Shown here piece after piece: positions 16,527-28,334 of a stretch of 64,000 bases of DNA. Position numbers and translations under genes: made by a program. The notes under the pieces were generated by a model, which ran no database searches, was not told where the DNA came from, and worked only from the letters and a program-made list of their open reading frames with translations. Source of the DNA: an uncultured Desulfobulbus sp. (GTDB lineage: Bacteria; Desulfobacterota; Desulfobulbia; Desulfobulbales; Desulfobulbaceae); NCBI RefSeq assembly GCF_963665445.1, contig NZ_OY762276.1:900001-964000 (forward strand), written 5' to 3'. Position 1 is the stretch's first letter, and each line of letters opens with the position of its first letter.

Positions 16527-17480
16527 TCAATGGCGGGGTTTGTAGTTCAGCGCGGTATTGGCCTTCAGGTTCAGCATCCGCGGCCAGCCGAGTTTCTCCA
16601 GATAGCTGATGTGGTCCATGCCGAAGATCCACTCCTCGGCAAAGGCGTTGAAGCCTTCCTGGGTGCGGGTTCTGGAATAGAAATCCTTGAGAAAGGCGCC
16701 GTCCACGTCGTATTTACCGAACATGCCGGTGGGATGGGCTCCATAGGGGCATTCGAGGATATAGTCGACCTCGAAACTGGCAATGGTGTTGTGAAAGGCA
16801 TCGCGGCGGAGATATTCCTCAGGCACGATTTCCTCGGCAATGGCGATGGTGATGTCGGCAGCGCGGCAGGCCTCGGGATCGGAATAGAGCTGCCCTGCCA
16901 CCCGCACCGTGCCCTCCTCACCCACCTGCTGTACGCAGAGCACGGCCACATCGACCTTGACCGCCGGGATCAGCACCTGGGAACCGGCATCGAAGAAGGG
17001 GTCGTCGGCAAAGATGTATTTCTGTTTGGCGATCCGCTTGCCGTCGCGTTTGCCGGCCCGACCGAGCATGTCGAACTCCGGGTTGTGGATGTCGGTTCCG
17101 AGTGAGGTCTGGGTGACCGCGTAGGGTGCGCCCTGGGCAGCGGCGGCAAAACGGAACATCATTTCCGCATGACTGTAATCCTCGACGATGATCTCTTTTG
17201 TGCCTACCTTACGCGAGAGGTTCGCCCCGTACTTGCCGTAAAGTTCATGACCGACCCAGCACGATTCCCAGATGTCGACACAGCCTGCGCCGACCAGAAA
17301 TTCGGTCTGCGGGCCGCCGTTGACCTCGATCAGATGTAGACCTCGCCGCTTCTGGCGGATCAGTTCGTAGACCAGGGCAAAGGGCCGCCGCCAGATGGTG
17401 AAGCCGGAAAAGGTCAGGCTCGAGCCGTTTTTGACGATCTCGGCTGCCTGCTGCAGGGTGATGCGTTTATCGGTGCGCAT
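16527..17480 (-). CDS. gctA: CoA-transferase subunit A (glutaconate CoA-transferase-like)
   Basis: The 317-residue alpha subunit of a family I CoA-transferase. The N-terminus shows the CoA-binding region SSLTFSGFTIWRRPFALVYE and LHLIEVNGGPQTEFLVGAGC (about 30-80), and a long hydrophobic domain follows. Together with subunit B it should activate a carboxylic acid by exchange with an acyl-CoA. Length matches glutaconate CoA-transferase A. ATG at 17480 is preceded by AAGGAGAACGCT, a near-ideal site. It is cotranscribed with the acyl-CoA dehydrogenase and thiolase genes upstream, and only 13 bases separate it from subunit B. Confidence 0.8.
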   Translation of the reverse strand: MRTDKRITLQQAAEIVKNGSSLTFSGFTIWRRPFALVYELIRQKRRGLHLIEVNGGPQTEFLVGAGCVDIWESCWVGHELYGKYGANLSRKVGTKEIIVEDYSHAEMMFRFAAAAQGAPYAVTQTSLGTDIHNPEFDMLGRAGKRDGKRIAKQKYIFADDPFFDAGSQVLIPAVKVDVAVLCVQQVGEEGTVRVAGQLYSDPEACRAADITIAIAEEIVPEEYLRRDAFHNTIASFEVDYILECPYGAHPTGMFGKYDVDGAFLKDFYSRTRTQEGFNAFAEEWIFGMDHISYLEKLGWPRMLNLKANTALNYKPRH

Positions 17481-17499
17481 AGCGTTCTCCTTGATATGC

Positions 17500-18660
17500 T
17501 CAGGCTGCAAGCCCGCGCAGGATCTCGCGGGAGATGATCAGCCGCTGAATTTCACTGGTCCCCTCGTAGATGGTGGTAATGCGGGCATCCCGGGCAAAAC
17601 GTTCAATGGGAAAATCGGTGGTGTAGCCGTAGCCGCCGAGCATCTGCAGGGCGTTGTAGCAGGCGCGGTTGGCGCTCTCGGTGGCATAGACCTTGGCCAT
17701 GGAGGCCTCCTTGGCATAGGAGCGGCCCTGTTCCTTGCGGAAGGCGGCGTTCATCAGCAGCAGGCGGGCAGCCTCGAGTTCGGTGTAGGAGTCGGCGATC
17801 ATCCACTGGATTGCCTGAAAGTTGCTGATCTTCTGCCCGAACTGTTGCCGGTCGTTGGCATATTTGGTGGCATGGTCCATGGCGGCCAGGCCGAGGCCCA
17901 GACCCAGGGAGCCGATGCCGATGCGCCCCCCCGCCAACTCGCCCACGGCAATGCGGAAGCCGTCGTTGGGCTTGCCCATCATGGCTTCGGCGGGCACGCG
18001 GCAGTTGTCGAAGATCAGTTCGTTGGTGGCCGAGGCGTGCTGGCCCATCTTGTGCTCTTCCTTGCCGATGGTGAGCCCCGGTGTTCCGGCCTCGATCAAA
18101 AAACAGCTGATGCCCTTTCCCTTGGGCGCCTCCTTGTCGGTCACCGCCCAGACCACGAACACCCCGGCATAGGGGGCGCTGGTGATGAAGATCTTGGAGC
18201 CGTTGATCACATAGGAGTCACCGTCCTTGATCGCGGTGGTGACCATACCGGAGGGATCGGAGCCGGCGCAGTTTTCGGTCAGGCCAAAGCTGCCCGCTGC
18301 ATATTCGCCGGAGCAGATCTTGGGAATGTAGGCCTGTTTCTGCTCCTCAGAGCCGATGGCCTGGATCACCTCGCAGACCATGTTGTTCACCGACACGGTG
18401 ACCGCAGTGGAGGCGCAGGCCCGGGCGATTTCGGTCATGGCCACGCTGAAGGCCACCACGCCGGCCTCGGATCCTCCGTACTCTTCCTTGATATTGAGGC
18501 CCATGAAGCCGAGCTCGGCCAGTTTTTTCAGATTGGCGAGCAGGGTGGTCCGGTCCTTTTCCGCATCGAGCTTGGCCGCCACCGGTTCGAGTTCGGTCTT
18601 GGCAAAGTCACGGGCGGTTTCCTGGATCAATTTTTGTTCTTCGTTTAAGTCGAGATTCAT
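17500..18660 (-). CDS. Acyl-CoA dehydrogenase (short-chain type)
   Basis: The 386-residue FAD enzyme oxidises an acyl-CoA to the 2-enoyl-CoA, passing electrons to an electron-transfer flavoprotein. Domain order is N-terminal helices (about 1-115), a middle beta domain with FGLTENCAGSDPSGM and SYVINGSKIFITSA (about 125-165), and a C-terminal helical domain. The catalytic Glu lies in ITTIYEGTSEIQ (about 367) and AMQMLGGYGY-type sequence (LQMLGGYGYT) precedes it, typical of butyryl-CoA dehydrogenase-like members. ATG at 18660 has AAGGAGCA upstream. No etfAB genes are in view, so the acceptor must come from elsewhere. Substrate length is inferred from similarity alone. Confidence 0.9.
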   Translation of the reverse strand: MNLDLNEEQKLIQETARDFAKTELEPVAAKLDAEKDRTTLLANLKKLAELGFMGLNIKEEYGGSEAGVVAFSVAMTEIARACASTAVTVSVNNMVCEVIQAIGSEEQKQAYIPKICSGEYAAGSFGLTENCAGSDPSGMVTTAIKDGDSYVINGSKIFITSAPYAGVFVVWAVTDKEAPKGKGISCFLIEAGTPGLTIGKEEHKMGQHASATNELIFDNCRVPAEAMMGKPNDGFRIAVGELAGGRIGIGSLGLGLGLAAMDHATKYANDRQQFGQKISNFQAIQWMIADSYTELEAARLLLMNAAFRKEQGRSYAKEASMAKVYATESANRACYNALQMLGGYGYTTDFPIERFARDARITTIYEGTSEIQRLIISREILRGLAA

Positions 18661-18848
18661 CGCATTGCTCCTTGTTGCGCTCAATCGATCACACATTCCA
18701 TTTGCATAGCTCTTCCGGACAATCGGCTCGCAGATCGAGCCGAGGGGGGCTGACAAACAGCATCGAACCGGCCAAGTTTCCCGTTGGGTTCCGGTTCACA
18801 GACCGCCGGTTCACAGCGGCAGGGGGGTGACGAAGTTGCTGCCGGGAC

Positions 18849-20024
<1,176 letters not shown>

Positions 20025-20178
20025 GGTGTTCTCCTTGTGTGTTCAACCGGGAAAGGAATGGCTGAGGAGGCAGGAAACCCGCCTCCATGCCCCGTGCTCA
20101 GGGCAAGCAGTGGCCGTAGGAAAGACAACAGGTGGGGTGGCCGGGCTGCGCTGCCAAGTCATTGGGTCGCAGTTGTTG

Positions 20179-20194
20179 AGCATATGCTGTGCCA
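20179..20194 (-). promoter_or_regulatory. Sigma-54-type promoter for the thiolase operon
   Basis: Read on the minus strand, the sequence is TGGCACAGCATATGCT. The -24 TGGCAC is perfect, and the -12 GC is at exact GG-N10-GC spacing (ATGCT for consensus TTGCT). Transcription would start near 20168, about 145 bases before the thiolase ATG at 20024. The flanking 20025-20440 gap otherwise holds no gene. Confidence 0.65.
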
Positions 20195-20271
20195 ATAAAG
20201 AGTTGTTGCTTTATCGTGCTGATATTTCGTTTGTAATGAGGTGTTATTGCGCGTTGCCTGGATGGGCGATG

Positions 20272-20287
20272 TAGAGCAAATGCTTTA
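20272..20287. promoter_or_regulatory. Enhancer-like palindrome 1 upstream of sigma-54 promoter
   Basis: TAGAGCAAATGCTTTA is a near-perfect inverted repeat (arms TAGAGCA/TGCTTTA, one mismatch) with an AA centre. Its centre is about 90 bp from an almost identical palindrome at 20362-20377, and it lies about 80 bp upstream of the sigma-54 promoter. The placement suits binding of an NtrC-type activator. Confidence 0.5.
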
Positions 20288-20361
20288 TTGGGAGGTCGAT
20301 TTGGAAGCGGAAAGGGAGGAGGTGGCCCGGAAAAGATGTTTTTTCGGTGGGTTGGCTGCTA

Positions 20362-20377
20362 TGAAGCAAATGCTTCA
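20362..20377. promoter_or_regulatory. Enhancer-like palindrome 2 upstream of sigma-54 promoter
   Basis: TGAAGCAAATGCTTCA is a perfect 7-bp-armed inverted repeat around AA. It shares the AGCAAATGCT core with the palindrome at 20272-20287. It lies 168 bp upstream of the promoter and next to the response-regulator gene, the most likely binder. Confidence 0.55.
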
Positions 20378-20440
20378 CTCAGGCCGGGCAAAAGAGAGCA
20401 TATCGATGAAAAACGGGGCCAGGGTCGCCAGGGGGAGGGC

Positions 20441-21807
<1,367 letters not shown>

Positions 21808-21811
<4 letters not shown>

Positions 21812-24006
21812 GGGGACTCCGTGGCTGGAGAGATCGGAAACCTGAGGGTAAAGGTGGTGCCGCTGCCTTCCTTGCTGCTCACCTCCACCTGGGCCCGATG
21901 TTGTTCGAGAATTTTGTGGACAATGGAAAGCCCCAGGCCGGTGCCGTCTGCCTTGGTGGTGAAAAAGGGGTTGAAGATGGTGGCGAGGTGATCGGCCTGG
22001 ATCCCCACGCCATGGTCCCGACAATGCAACACCACCATGGACGTGTCATCGGATCGGTTGCGGCTGGCGCTCAGATCGATGATGCCGCCGTCGGGCATGG
22101 CCTCCATCGCGTTGAGCAGCAGGTTGACCACCACCTGTTGGATCTGGTGGGCATCGCAGATGACCGGCGGCAGGTCGTCTGCCAGGTCGCAGCACACCTC
22201 GACCCTGTTTTTCTTGAGCTGGGAATCGATCAGGGCCATGGATTCCTGAACAATGGCGGCCAGGGGATTGGGCTTGAGCTGTGGGTGCGAGGGCTTGGCA
22301 AAATCAAGCATCCCCTTGACCAGGGTGCGGATGCGGTTGACCCCCTGCTGGATATCGTTGGTCAGCCTGCGGGCCGGATCGGACTCGGGCAATTTTTTGG
22401 CCAGGAGCTGCACGTTGAAATAGATGGAGGCCAGGGGGTTGCGAATCTCGTGGGCGACACCGGCGGAAAGCTGTCCCAGGGAGGTCAGCCGGTCGATGCG
22501 CCGCATCAGGAGTTCGTTTTTTTTCTCTTCGGTCAGGTCGCGGACGATGAGCATGGCGCCGATGAGCGCCCCCTGATGGTTGCGCAAAAGCGATGAGGTG
22601 ATGCCCAGTACGCCGTTATCCGTCTCTTTTCCAGGCCAGCGGATCTCCTTGCGGTTGACCACGGCCAGATCCTCCAGGGCGAGTCTGGCGATGCGCTGCA
22701 TTTCCTCGCCGAACACCGGGCCCACCTGGCTCCCTATGGCCTGGTCGCGGCGGATGGAAAAGATTTCTTCGGTGCGGCGGTTGAGCGAGGTGATCTCCTG
22801 TCTGAGGTTGATCGAGATCATGGAGTTGGGAGAACTCTCCAGGATGTTTTCGCGAAAGTTGCGTTCGGTCATCACCTGGTCGTAGAGGCGCAGGTTACGG
22901 ATCAGTCCGGCGCTGTGACCGGCATAAATGGTCAGCAGTTTCAGATCGTCCTCGCTGAAAGCCGTGCTTTGCTCGCTGTCGACCTGCAGCACACCCAGGA
23001 CCTTTTTTTCATTGATCAGCGGCACAGCGAGCACAGGTCCGACAATCTCCGCGCAGAAAGGATAGGGTTCGGCCGCTGCAGCCGTATGGAGGAGTAGCGA
23101 TCGAGCCTCCGCAGCCACCCAGCCCACGACCCCGTCACCGATTTTAAATCGCATCCAGCTGTTGTTGCGGGAATTTTTTCCCTGTTGTGCGGAGAGCACC
23201 AGCTCGCCCCCTTCCTCATCGACAAGAAAGAGGCGGGCGCTGGTTCCTTGGGTCAGATTGAGTGCGCTGCTGCAGATCATCTGCAGCAGTTTACCCAGGT
23301 GAAAGGTGGAACTGGTCTGGTGGCTGATCTCCTGCAGGGTGAGGAGCTGGCTGATTTTCTGCTTGTTTTGCTCCTGCAATCGGGCGTTTTCAATGATGAT
23401 GCTCGCCTGGTTGACAAAGGTGGTGAAGGCGTTGATATCCTTGCGGCTCAGCTTGAGGGGGAGGGTATCCTTGTCCGCGGCAACCAGGCCTATCACATCC
23501 TTTTTGATCTTCAGCGGCACGGCAATGGTGGAGACACGCTCCATCAGCTTGCTCACCCTGAGGTCGATCGGAGTCAAGTCCTTGTCGGTGCGGTAATCGC
23601 GCACATAGATGGTGCGCCCGAAACGGGCCACCCGGGTTTCGACGCAGTCCTGGTCGAACAGCCGGTAGGGATAGCGCGCCGCCCGTTTGGAGGCCTGGCT
23701 GCTGAAGCCGTGGATATGGGTGCACTCGAGCAGGTCCCGGTCTTTGTCGGTGAGGAAGATCGCCATGCGGGTAAAGCCAAAGACCTGGCAGGTCTCCTTG
23801 ACGATCGAGGTGAGGATGCGGTCAAGGGAGAGCGGCCGGGTCAGCAGGGTGCTGATCTTATGAATGGAGGTGAGCAGGATATCCTTGGTCTGTTTATCGG
23901 CAAGGAGGCGTTGCTCCCTCCTGCCACCAGTCATTGCGGCCATAGGTTTCGGGGCTGGGGTAGTCGGCATGGGGGTGAAATAGATGCGAAAGCCGTTGAA
24001 ATTCAT
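21808..24006 (-). CDS. Cytosolic GAF-GAF-PAS histidine kinase
   Basis: The 732-residue sensor kinase has no membrane segment or signal peptide. Domain order is GAF (about 45-205), a second GAF (about 225-380), a PAS-like region (about 390-500, ESSPNSMISINLRQEI), HisKA with phosphoacceptor His in LGQLSAGVAHEIRNPLASIY (about 522), and HATPase_c (NLLLNAMEAMPDGG, DHGVGIQ, TKADGTGLGLSIV). GAF domains bind small ligands or redox signals, so it should sense a cytosolic cue rather than an extracellular one. ATG at 24006 is used; a TTG three codons earlier is possible. It probably phosphorylates the response regulator encoded just downstream. Confidence 0.9.
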
Positions 24007-24187
24007 GGCGGACAATCGTAGATTCTCACCGTTTGATCGGTTTTATACCCCGCTTTCCCGGGATCCGTCAAACGGTGATGGGCCCTGCAGGGCGTAACTG
24101 GGGCAGGCCTCGACAAACTCTGTGATGAGAAGCCTGGAATTTTACCTTCCCGGCTTTCAACGATAAAGACAACCTAGGGAGACTTTC

Positions 24188-26293
24188 ATGCATCGTGCGC
24201 TCCAGTTTTTCTGTCTGTTTTTGGCTGCCGGCTCTGGGCTGCTCGCCCTTGCCGCACCGGCCTGGTCCCTGGATGATGGGGGAGAGATTCTCGTTGGCCG
24301 CATCACTGCTGTCGAGGGAGAGCTGCTCCGCTATCTTCCGGAGGGAAAAAATTGGGTCCAGACCAGCGTTGATGCCCCCTTTGGCCTGGAAGATGCCCTA
24401 TACAGCGGTGAGGGCTCCAGGGCCGAGTTCATTTTTCCCAACAACACCTGGATGCGTATCGGCGCCAACACCCAGGTGCAGATGGTCGACCTCGTCAGCG
24501 ATGCCACCACCGTCGACCTGGCCTCGGGGCAGGCGCGACTGTACAACAGAAGCCGTACCGCCATCATCAAGGCGACCACCCCCTTTGGAGCGGTGGTGGC
24601 CTCTGCAGACGCCGTCTTTGATCTCCTGGTGAACGACGAGTCGCTGGTCGTGTTCCCGCTGCGGGGGGCGATCGAATTTGTCCACCAGGGAACAGGGCAA
24701 CGGTATTCCCTGCGCGAGGGGGAGAGTGCGCTCGTTGCCGATCCTCAGACCGTCAGGGCTGGCAGTGGCACCCCGGAGCCGGGTTGGGATGCGTGGAACA
24801 GCCAGCGCGAGGCACTCTGGGACGGGCGGATGCGTTCGCAGGATGCCTATGCCAATCTCCTGCCGGAGCCGCTTCGTTATCAGGCCTACACCCTGGAAGA
24901 AAACGGACGTTGGGAGCGGGTCTACTACAATGGCGGCTATCGCGACATGTGGCGTCCCACCCGGGTCGCCGGCGGCTGGCAGCCCTATACCGTGGGCAGC
25001 TGGGTGGAGTATTACGGCGATAACTGCTGGATTCCCGCGGAATCCTTTGGCTACCTGACCCACCACTACGGATCCTGGGTCTATGTCGATACCGTACGGA
25101 GTTGGTACTGGATGCCGCCGACGGTCCGGGCCTCTGGTTCAACCTCGGGTTTTCTCCTCGGCTTTTCCTGGTATCCGGGACGGGTTGCCTGGTTCAGCCG
25201 CGGAACCGAGATCGGTTGGATCCCGCTTGCGCCCAATGAATATTATTACGGGTATCGCCACTGGGGATACCGCACCAAGGTGATCAGCCGCCATGTGCCG
25301 ATGATCAATCTTGCCCGTTACCGCTACCTGGGCCATGCCTCTGTGGTCGGTCGGGACCAGTTTTATCGCCAGCATCGGTTCTCCCCTGGTATTCGCCGGG
25401 ATTTGCACCATAACCAGGCCTTTGTTCAGTTCCAGCCGATAACCGACTGGAGCGCATTCAAAACGGAGCGGCGCCGCGTTGATGCGCAGGTGCGTGGCCC
25501 GGTGCAGAGACCGGAGACCGTGAACCTTGATCGGGTGCGTCACAACCAGCAACGATCCCAGGCCGGTGGACGTCATGATCGGCAACGTATTGAACAGGAT
25601 CTCCGTCGAGCTCAGCGCGGCGAGGCGCGGCCTGCCGTGGACGAGGGGCAGGGGGGCCGGGAAGGGGCCGACGCAAGACGGAATGAGCCTCGCCAGGGTG
25701 GGGAGGCACTGCGCCATATGGACCATCTGGACCAACAGCGCGGCCTCTCGCCGCAGGCGCCAACTCGGCCCAATCAACCGCGAAACCGCATGGATGAGCA
25801 GGGGGATTCGTCGTGGATTAGAGAGCAACGCACACCTGCCAAATCCTCGGGGGCAGTGCAGGGCACCCGTGGAGAGGAGACCCGGGAATTGCGCCGGGAG
25901 CGTTCGTTCAATCAGGAGGAACGCTCCGAGCAGTTGCGGCCACGACAGGAGGAGACCCGACAGGGATCACGGGAGCCAAGAGCGATGGAGCAGGGAGGGC
26001 GAAGCGGCGAGCGCGATGGGCAACGACTGCAGATGCGGCAGCAATCCACGCCGGAGGGTGATGTCCGCCGTCAGGGAGAGATGCGCGAACCTTTCGAGCG
26101 GCAACAGATGCGCCAGGAGCAGCAACCTCAGCAGCGGCGGCAGGAAATGGAGCCGGGACAGGGCCGGGAACAACAGCGCCGCAACGTTGACCGGCCAGCG
26201 CATGAGCGGCAGGAGTCGAGAAACCGCGATGACCAGCCTCAGCAGCGCCGTCACGGGCGGACCCCGGACGACCCGCGCAACCAGCAGCCGTAA
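24188..26293 (+). CDS. Secreted FecR-domain protein with DUF6600-like repeats and a Q/R/E-rich tail
   Basis: A 701-residue envelope protein with a signal peptide (about 1-27, ending APAWSL). A FecR-like beta domain (about 35-170) contains GRITAVEGELLRYL and NNTWMRIGANTQVQM. It is followed by aromatic repeats such as NGRWERVYYNGGYRDMWRP, WVEYYGDNCWIPAESFGYL and GSWVYVDTVRSWYWMP (about 235-310), the layout of the DUF6600 family. From about residue 420 to the end the sequence is almost only Arg, Gln, Glu and Gly with no fold pattern, likely disordered and possibly nucleic-acid or polymer binding. No FecI/FecA partner is present, so iron signalling is doubtful. It is separated by 50 bp from a radical SAM gene. 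Confidence 0.75.
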   Translation: MHRALQFFCLFLAAGSGLLALAAPAWSLDDGGEILVGRITAVEGELLRYLPEGKNWVQTSVDAPFGLEDALYSGEGSRAEFIFPNNTWMRIGANTQVQMVDLVSDATTVDLASGQARLYNRSRTAIIKATTPFGAVVASADAVFDLLVNDESLVVFPLRGAIEFVHQGTGQRYSLREGESALVADPQTVRAGSGTPEPGWDAWNSQREALWDGRMRSQDAYANLLPEPLRYQAYTLEENGRWERVYYNGGYRDMWRPTRVAGGWQPYTVGSWVEYYGDNCWIPAESFGYLTHHYGSWVYVDTVRSWYWMPPTVRASGSTSGFLLGFSWYPGRVAWFSRGTEIGWIPLAPNEYYYGYRHWGYRTKVISRHVPMINLARYRYLGHASVVGRDQFYRQHRFSPGIRRDLHHNQAFVQFQPITDWSAFKTERRRVDAQVRGPVQRPETVNLDRVRHNQQRSQAGGRHDRQRIEQDLRRAQRGEARPAVDEGQGGREGADARRNEPRQGGEALRHMDHLDQQRGLSPQAPTRPNQPRNRMDEQGDSSWIREQRTPAKSSGAVQGTRGEETRELRRERSFNQEERSEQLRPRQEETRQGSREPRAMEQGGRSGERDGQRLQMRQQSTPEGDVRRQGEMREPFERQQMRQEQQPQQRRQEMEPGQGREQQRRNVDRPAHERQESRNRDDQPQQRRHGRTPDDPRNQQP

Positions 26294-26343
26294 CAGAGAG
26301 GAGAACCGCTTATGGAACCTACGATGCCGATGGGGCGTGGCTG

Positions 26344-27276
26344 ATGACTTCCTTGCTGTGTCCTGACCGGATGGCGTCCTGCAGGCTCTGCCCACGTCAA
26401 TGCGGGGTCGATCGAAGTGGAGGAGGCAGCGGATTTTGCCGTATGGGGGATGGTTTCGGCATAGCCTCCATCACCCTCCACCGGGGCGAGGAGCCGGTGC
26501 TCAGTGGGACCAAGGGGGTCTGCAATGTTTTTTTCGGCCACTGCAACCTGCGCTGCCTCTACTGCCAGAACGTGCAGATCTCCCGCAACGAGAGCCCGGT
26601 CAAGTGCGGCGATTGGACGCTTGACCGCATTATCCAGGCGATTATTGCGATGCTCGAAACCGGGGTCGAACGGCTGGGGTTTGTTTCCCCCTCGCACATG
26701 GTCCCGCAGATGGTGGCCATCATCCGAGGGCTGCATCAGCGGGGGTATCACCCGGTCGTGGTCTACAACTCCAACGGCTACGATCGGGTGGAGACCCTGC
26801 GGGCCCTGGAGGAGTGGGTTGATGTCTACCTGCCGGATTGTAAATACAGCGATCCGCATCTGGCTGGCCAGTGGTCGGGGGCGGCAGACTATCCCGAGGT
26901 CGCCAGCCGGGCCCTCAAGGAGATGTACCGCCAGAAGGGCAACCTGCTCCACCTCGACGATCAGGGGTTGGCACTGCGCGGGATGATCGTCCGCCATCTG
27001 GTCCTGCCCGGGGCGGTGGACAACAGCCTGGGCGTGCTTCGATTTCTTGCTGGGGAGATCTCCAGCAAACTGACCCTTTCCCTGATGAGCCAGTACCAGC
27101 CTATCACCGAGGTGGCTGCCTTGGATCCTTTGGGGCGTCATCTTTTGCCGGAAGAATATACCCAGGTGGTGGAGGAGATGGTCCGGCTCGGCTTTGACAA
27201 TGGGTGGGGCCAGGACTTTGCCAGCGCCGGCCATTACAATCCTGATTTTGCAGCGGATTCACCCTTTGGTGAGTGA
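26344..27276 (+). CDS. Radical SAM protein, PflA-like activase family (COG1313 type)
   Basis: A 310-residue radical SAM enzyme. The cluster motif CNLRCLYC (about 63-70, CxxxCxxC) binds the [4Fe-4S] used for SAM cleavage. An N-terminal CRLCPRQCGVDR segment supplies extra cysteines, usual for the putative pyruvate-formate-lyase-activating-enzyme group. Other features are GDGFGIASITLHRGEEPVLSG and a late LPDCKYSDP segment. The reaction and substrate are unknown; no glycyl-radical enzyme is adjacent. It follows the FecR-like gene on the same strand. The name 'pyruvate formate lyase activating enzyme' is traditional and should not be taken literally here. Confidence 0.8.
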   Translation: MTSLLCPDRMASCRLCPRQCGVDRSGGGSGFCRMGDGFGIASITLHRGEEPVLSGTKGVCNVFFGHCNLRCLYCQNVQISRNESPVKCGDWTLDRIIQAIIAMLETGVERLGFVSPSHMVPQMVAIIRGLHQRGYHPVVVYNSNGYDRVETLRALEEWVDVYLPDCKYSDPHLAGQWSGAADYPEVASRALKEMYRQKGNLLHLDDQGLALRGMIVRHLVLPGAVDNSLGVLRFLAGEISSKLTLSLMSQYQPITEVAALDPLGRHLLPEEYTQVVEEMVRLGFDNGWGQDFASAGHYNPDFAADSPFGE

Positions 27277-27343
27277 CACTTCCCGCCTCCCGCACACGGC
27301 TTGATGCGTTGAGGGGCGGGCGGCCAGAAAATGTTGAGGGCGA

Positions 27344-28198
27344 CTACTGCAGACTGAGCAGGTAGGTGCGGAGGTTGATGTTCTTTTTGCTGAGCCCGAG
27401 TTTGCCCCGCAGCTTTTTGCGGTGAAAACTGATCGTGGCCAGGGACACCCCCAGCACATCGGCAATCTCCTGACTGCTTTTGCCCTGGCGCACCAGGGCA
27501 GCCACCTCGATCTCCTGCGGGGTGAGAAGGAGGTTGGTGGTGGAGAGCCGGTTGAGAAAGGGCGAGACCACCTCGCTGAGGTGGTTTTGAATGATATCCA
27601 CCAGCGTCAGCTGTCGCTGGTCCAGGGAGCTCTGTTGGAGTTTTTCCAGGGCAGGAACGGCCAGTTCGCGTATATTGGCCACGATTCGCTCTTCCATCTG
27701 CTCCTTGTCCCGTTGCCGCTGTTCGAGCAACACCTTCAGGGCAATATTGGTTTCCTCCAGTTTTTCCGTCTTCTGCTGCAGTTCTTCTTCCTGGCGGCGT
27801 AGTTTTTCCTGGGCGAGCATGATCGGGGTGATGTTTTCGTGGGTGACGATGACCCGTCTGGCCTGGCTGTCGCGGTAGGGCACCACGCGTAGGCTGTACC
27901 ACCGTTTCTCCTCGGCCGAATGGCAGGGGTATTGGGTAAGGAATTCGGCAATTTCTCCGGCGATCACCTGGCGGATGGCACGGCTGATGAGGTGCGCCTC
28001 TCCCCCGTCGCAGGTCCCGGTCTCGCAGGTGGCCAGATAGTTGAGTCCCACGCAGTTCACCGGTTCGGGCATGCCGTTTTCCCGCGCGAATTCCTGCCAG
28101 GCGCGGTTGGTTTCGACAATGATCCCGTTTTCGTCGAGAACGGCCACATGGGTTGAAAGTGAGTCGACAATCACCCTGTACATCGCATCAGCTGCCAT
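27344..28198 (-). CDS. PAS domain LuxR-type transcriptional regulator
   Basis: A 284-residue regulator with an N-terminal PAS domain (about 7-125; VAVLDENGIIVETNRAWQEF and YSLRVVPYRDSQARRVIVTHENIT), a coiled coil (about 125-185) and a C-terminal LuxR-type HTH (about 220-284; LTPQEIEVAALVRQGKSSQE and SLATISFHRKKLRGKLGL). PAS domains sense small molecules, light or redox. The start at 28198 is supported by a GGAG five bases upstream; a GTG at 28204 is also in frame. It is divergent from the hydrogenase operon and shares its 136-bp control region, so it is a candidate regulator of that operon. Confidence 0.85.
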   Translation of the reverse strand: MAADAMYRVIVDSLSTHVAVLDENGIIVETNRAWQEFARENGMPEPVNCVGLNYLATCETGTCDGGEAHLISRAIRQVIAGEIAEFLTQYPCHSAEEKRWYSLRVVPYRDSQARRVIVTHENITPIMLAQEKLRRQEEELQQKTEKLEETNIALKVLLEQRQRDKEQMEERIVANIRELAVPALEKLQQSSLDQRQLTLVDIIQNHLSEVVSPFLNRLSTTNLLLTPQEIEVAALVRQGKSSQEIADVLGVSLATISFHRKKLRGKLGLSKKNINLRTYLLSLQ

Positions 28199-28272
28199 GC
28201 GCACTCCGTTTTTTTTGTTCCCCTTGGTCGTCTTGATCCTTCAGCGTGCACAATCCGAATCATCAGTGCATT

Positions 28273-28312
28273 TTGCCCTTGCCAAAACCGGGCAAACAAT
28301 GGCATGTTGCCA
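28273..28312. promoter_or_regulatory. Inverted-repeat cluster in the divergent hydrogenase control region
   Basis: TTGCCC (28273-28278) is opposite GGGCAA (28290-28295) across 11 bases, a second TTGCC sits at 28279-28283, and TGGCATGTTGCCA (28300-28312) is a perfect 5-bp-armed repeat. The half-site GGCAA/TTGCC occurs four times in 40 bp, which looks like a multi-site operator. The LuxR-type regulator encoded just to the left is the obvious candidate binder, but this is inference. Confidence 0.4.
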
Positions 28313-28334
28313 CATTATGCATATCTCGCACAAA

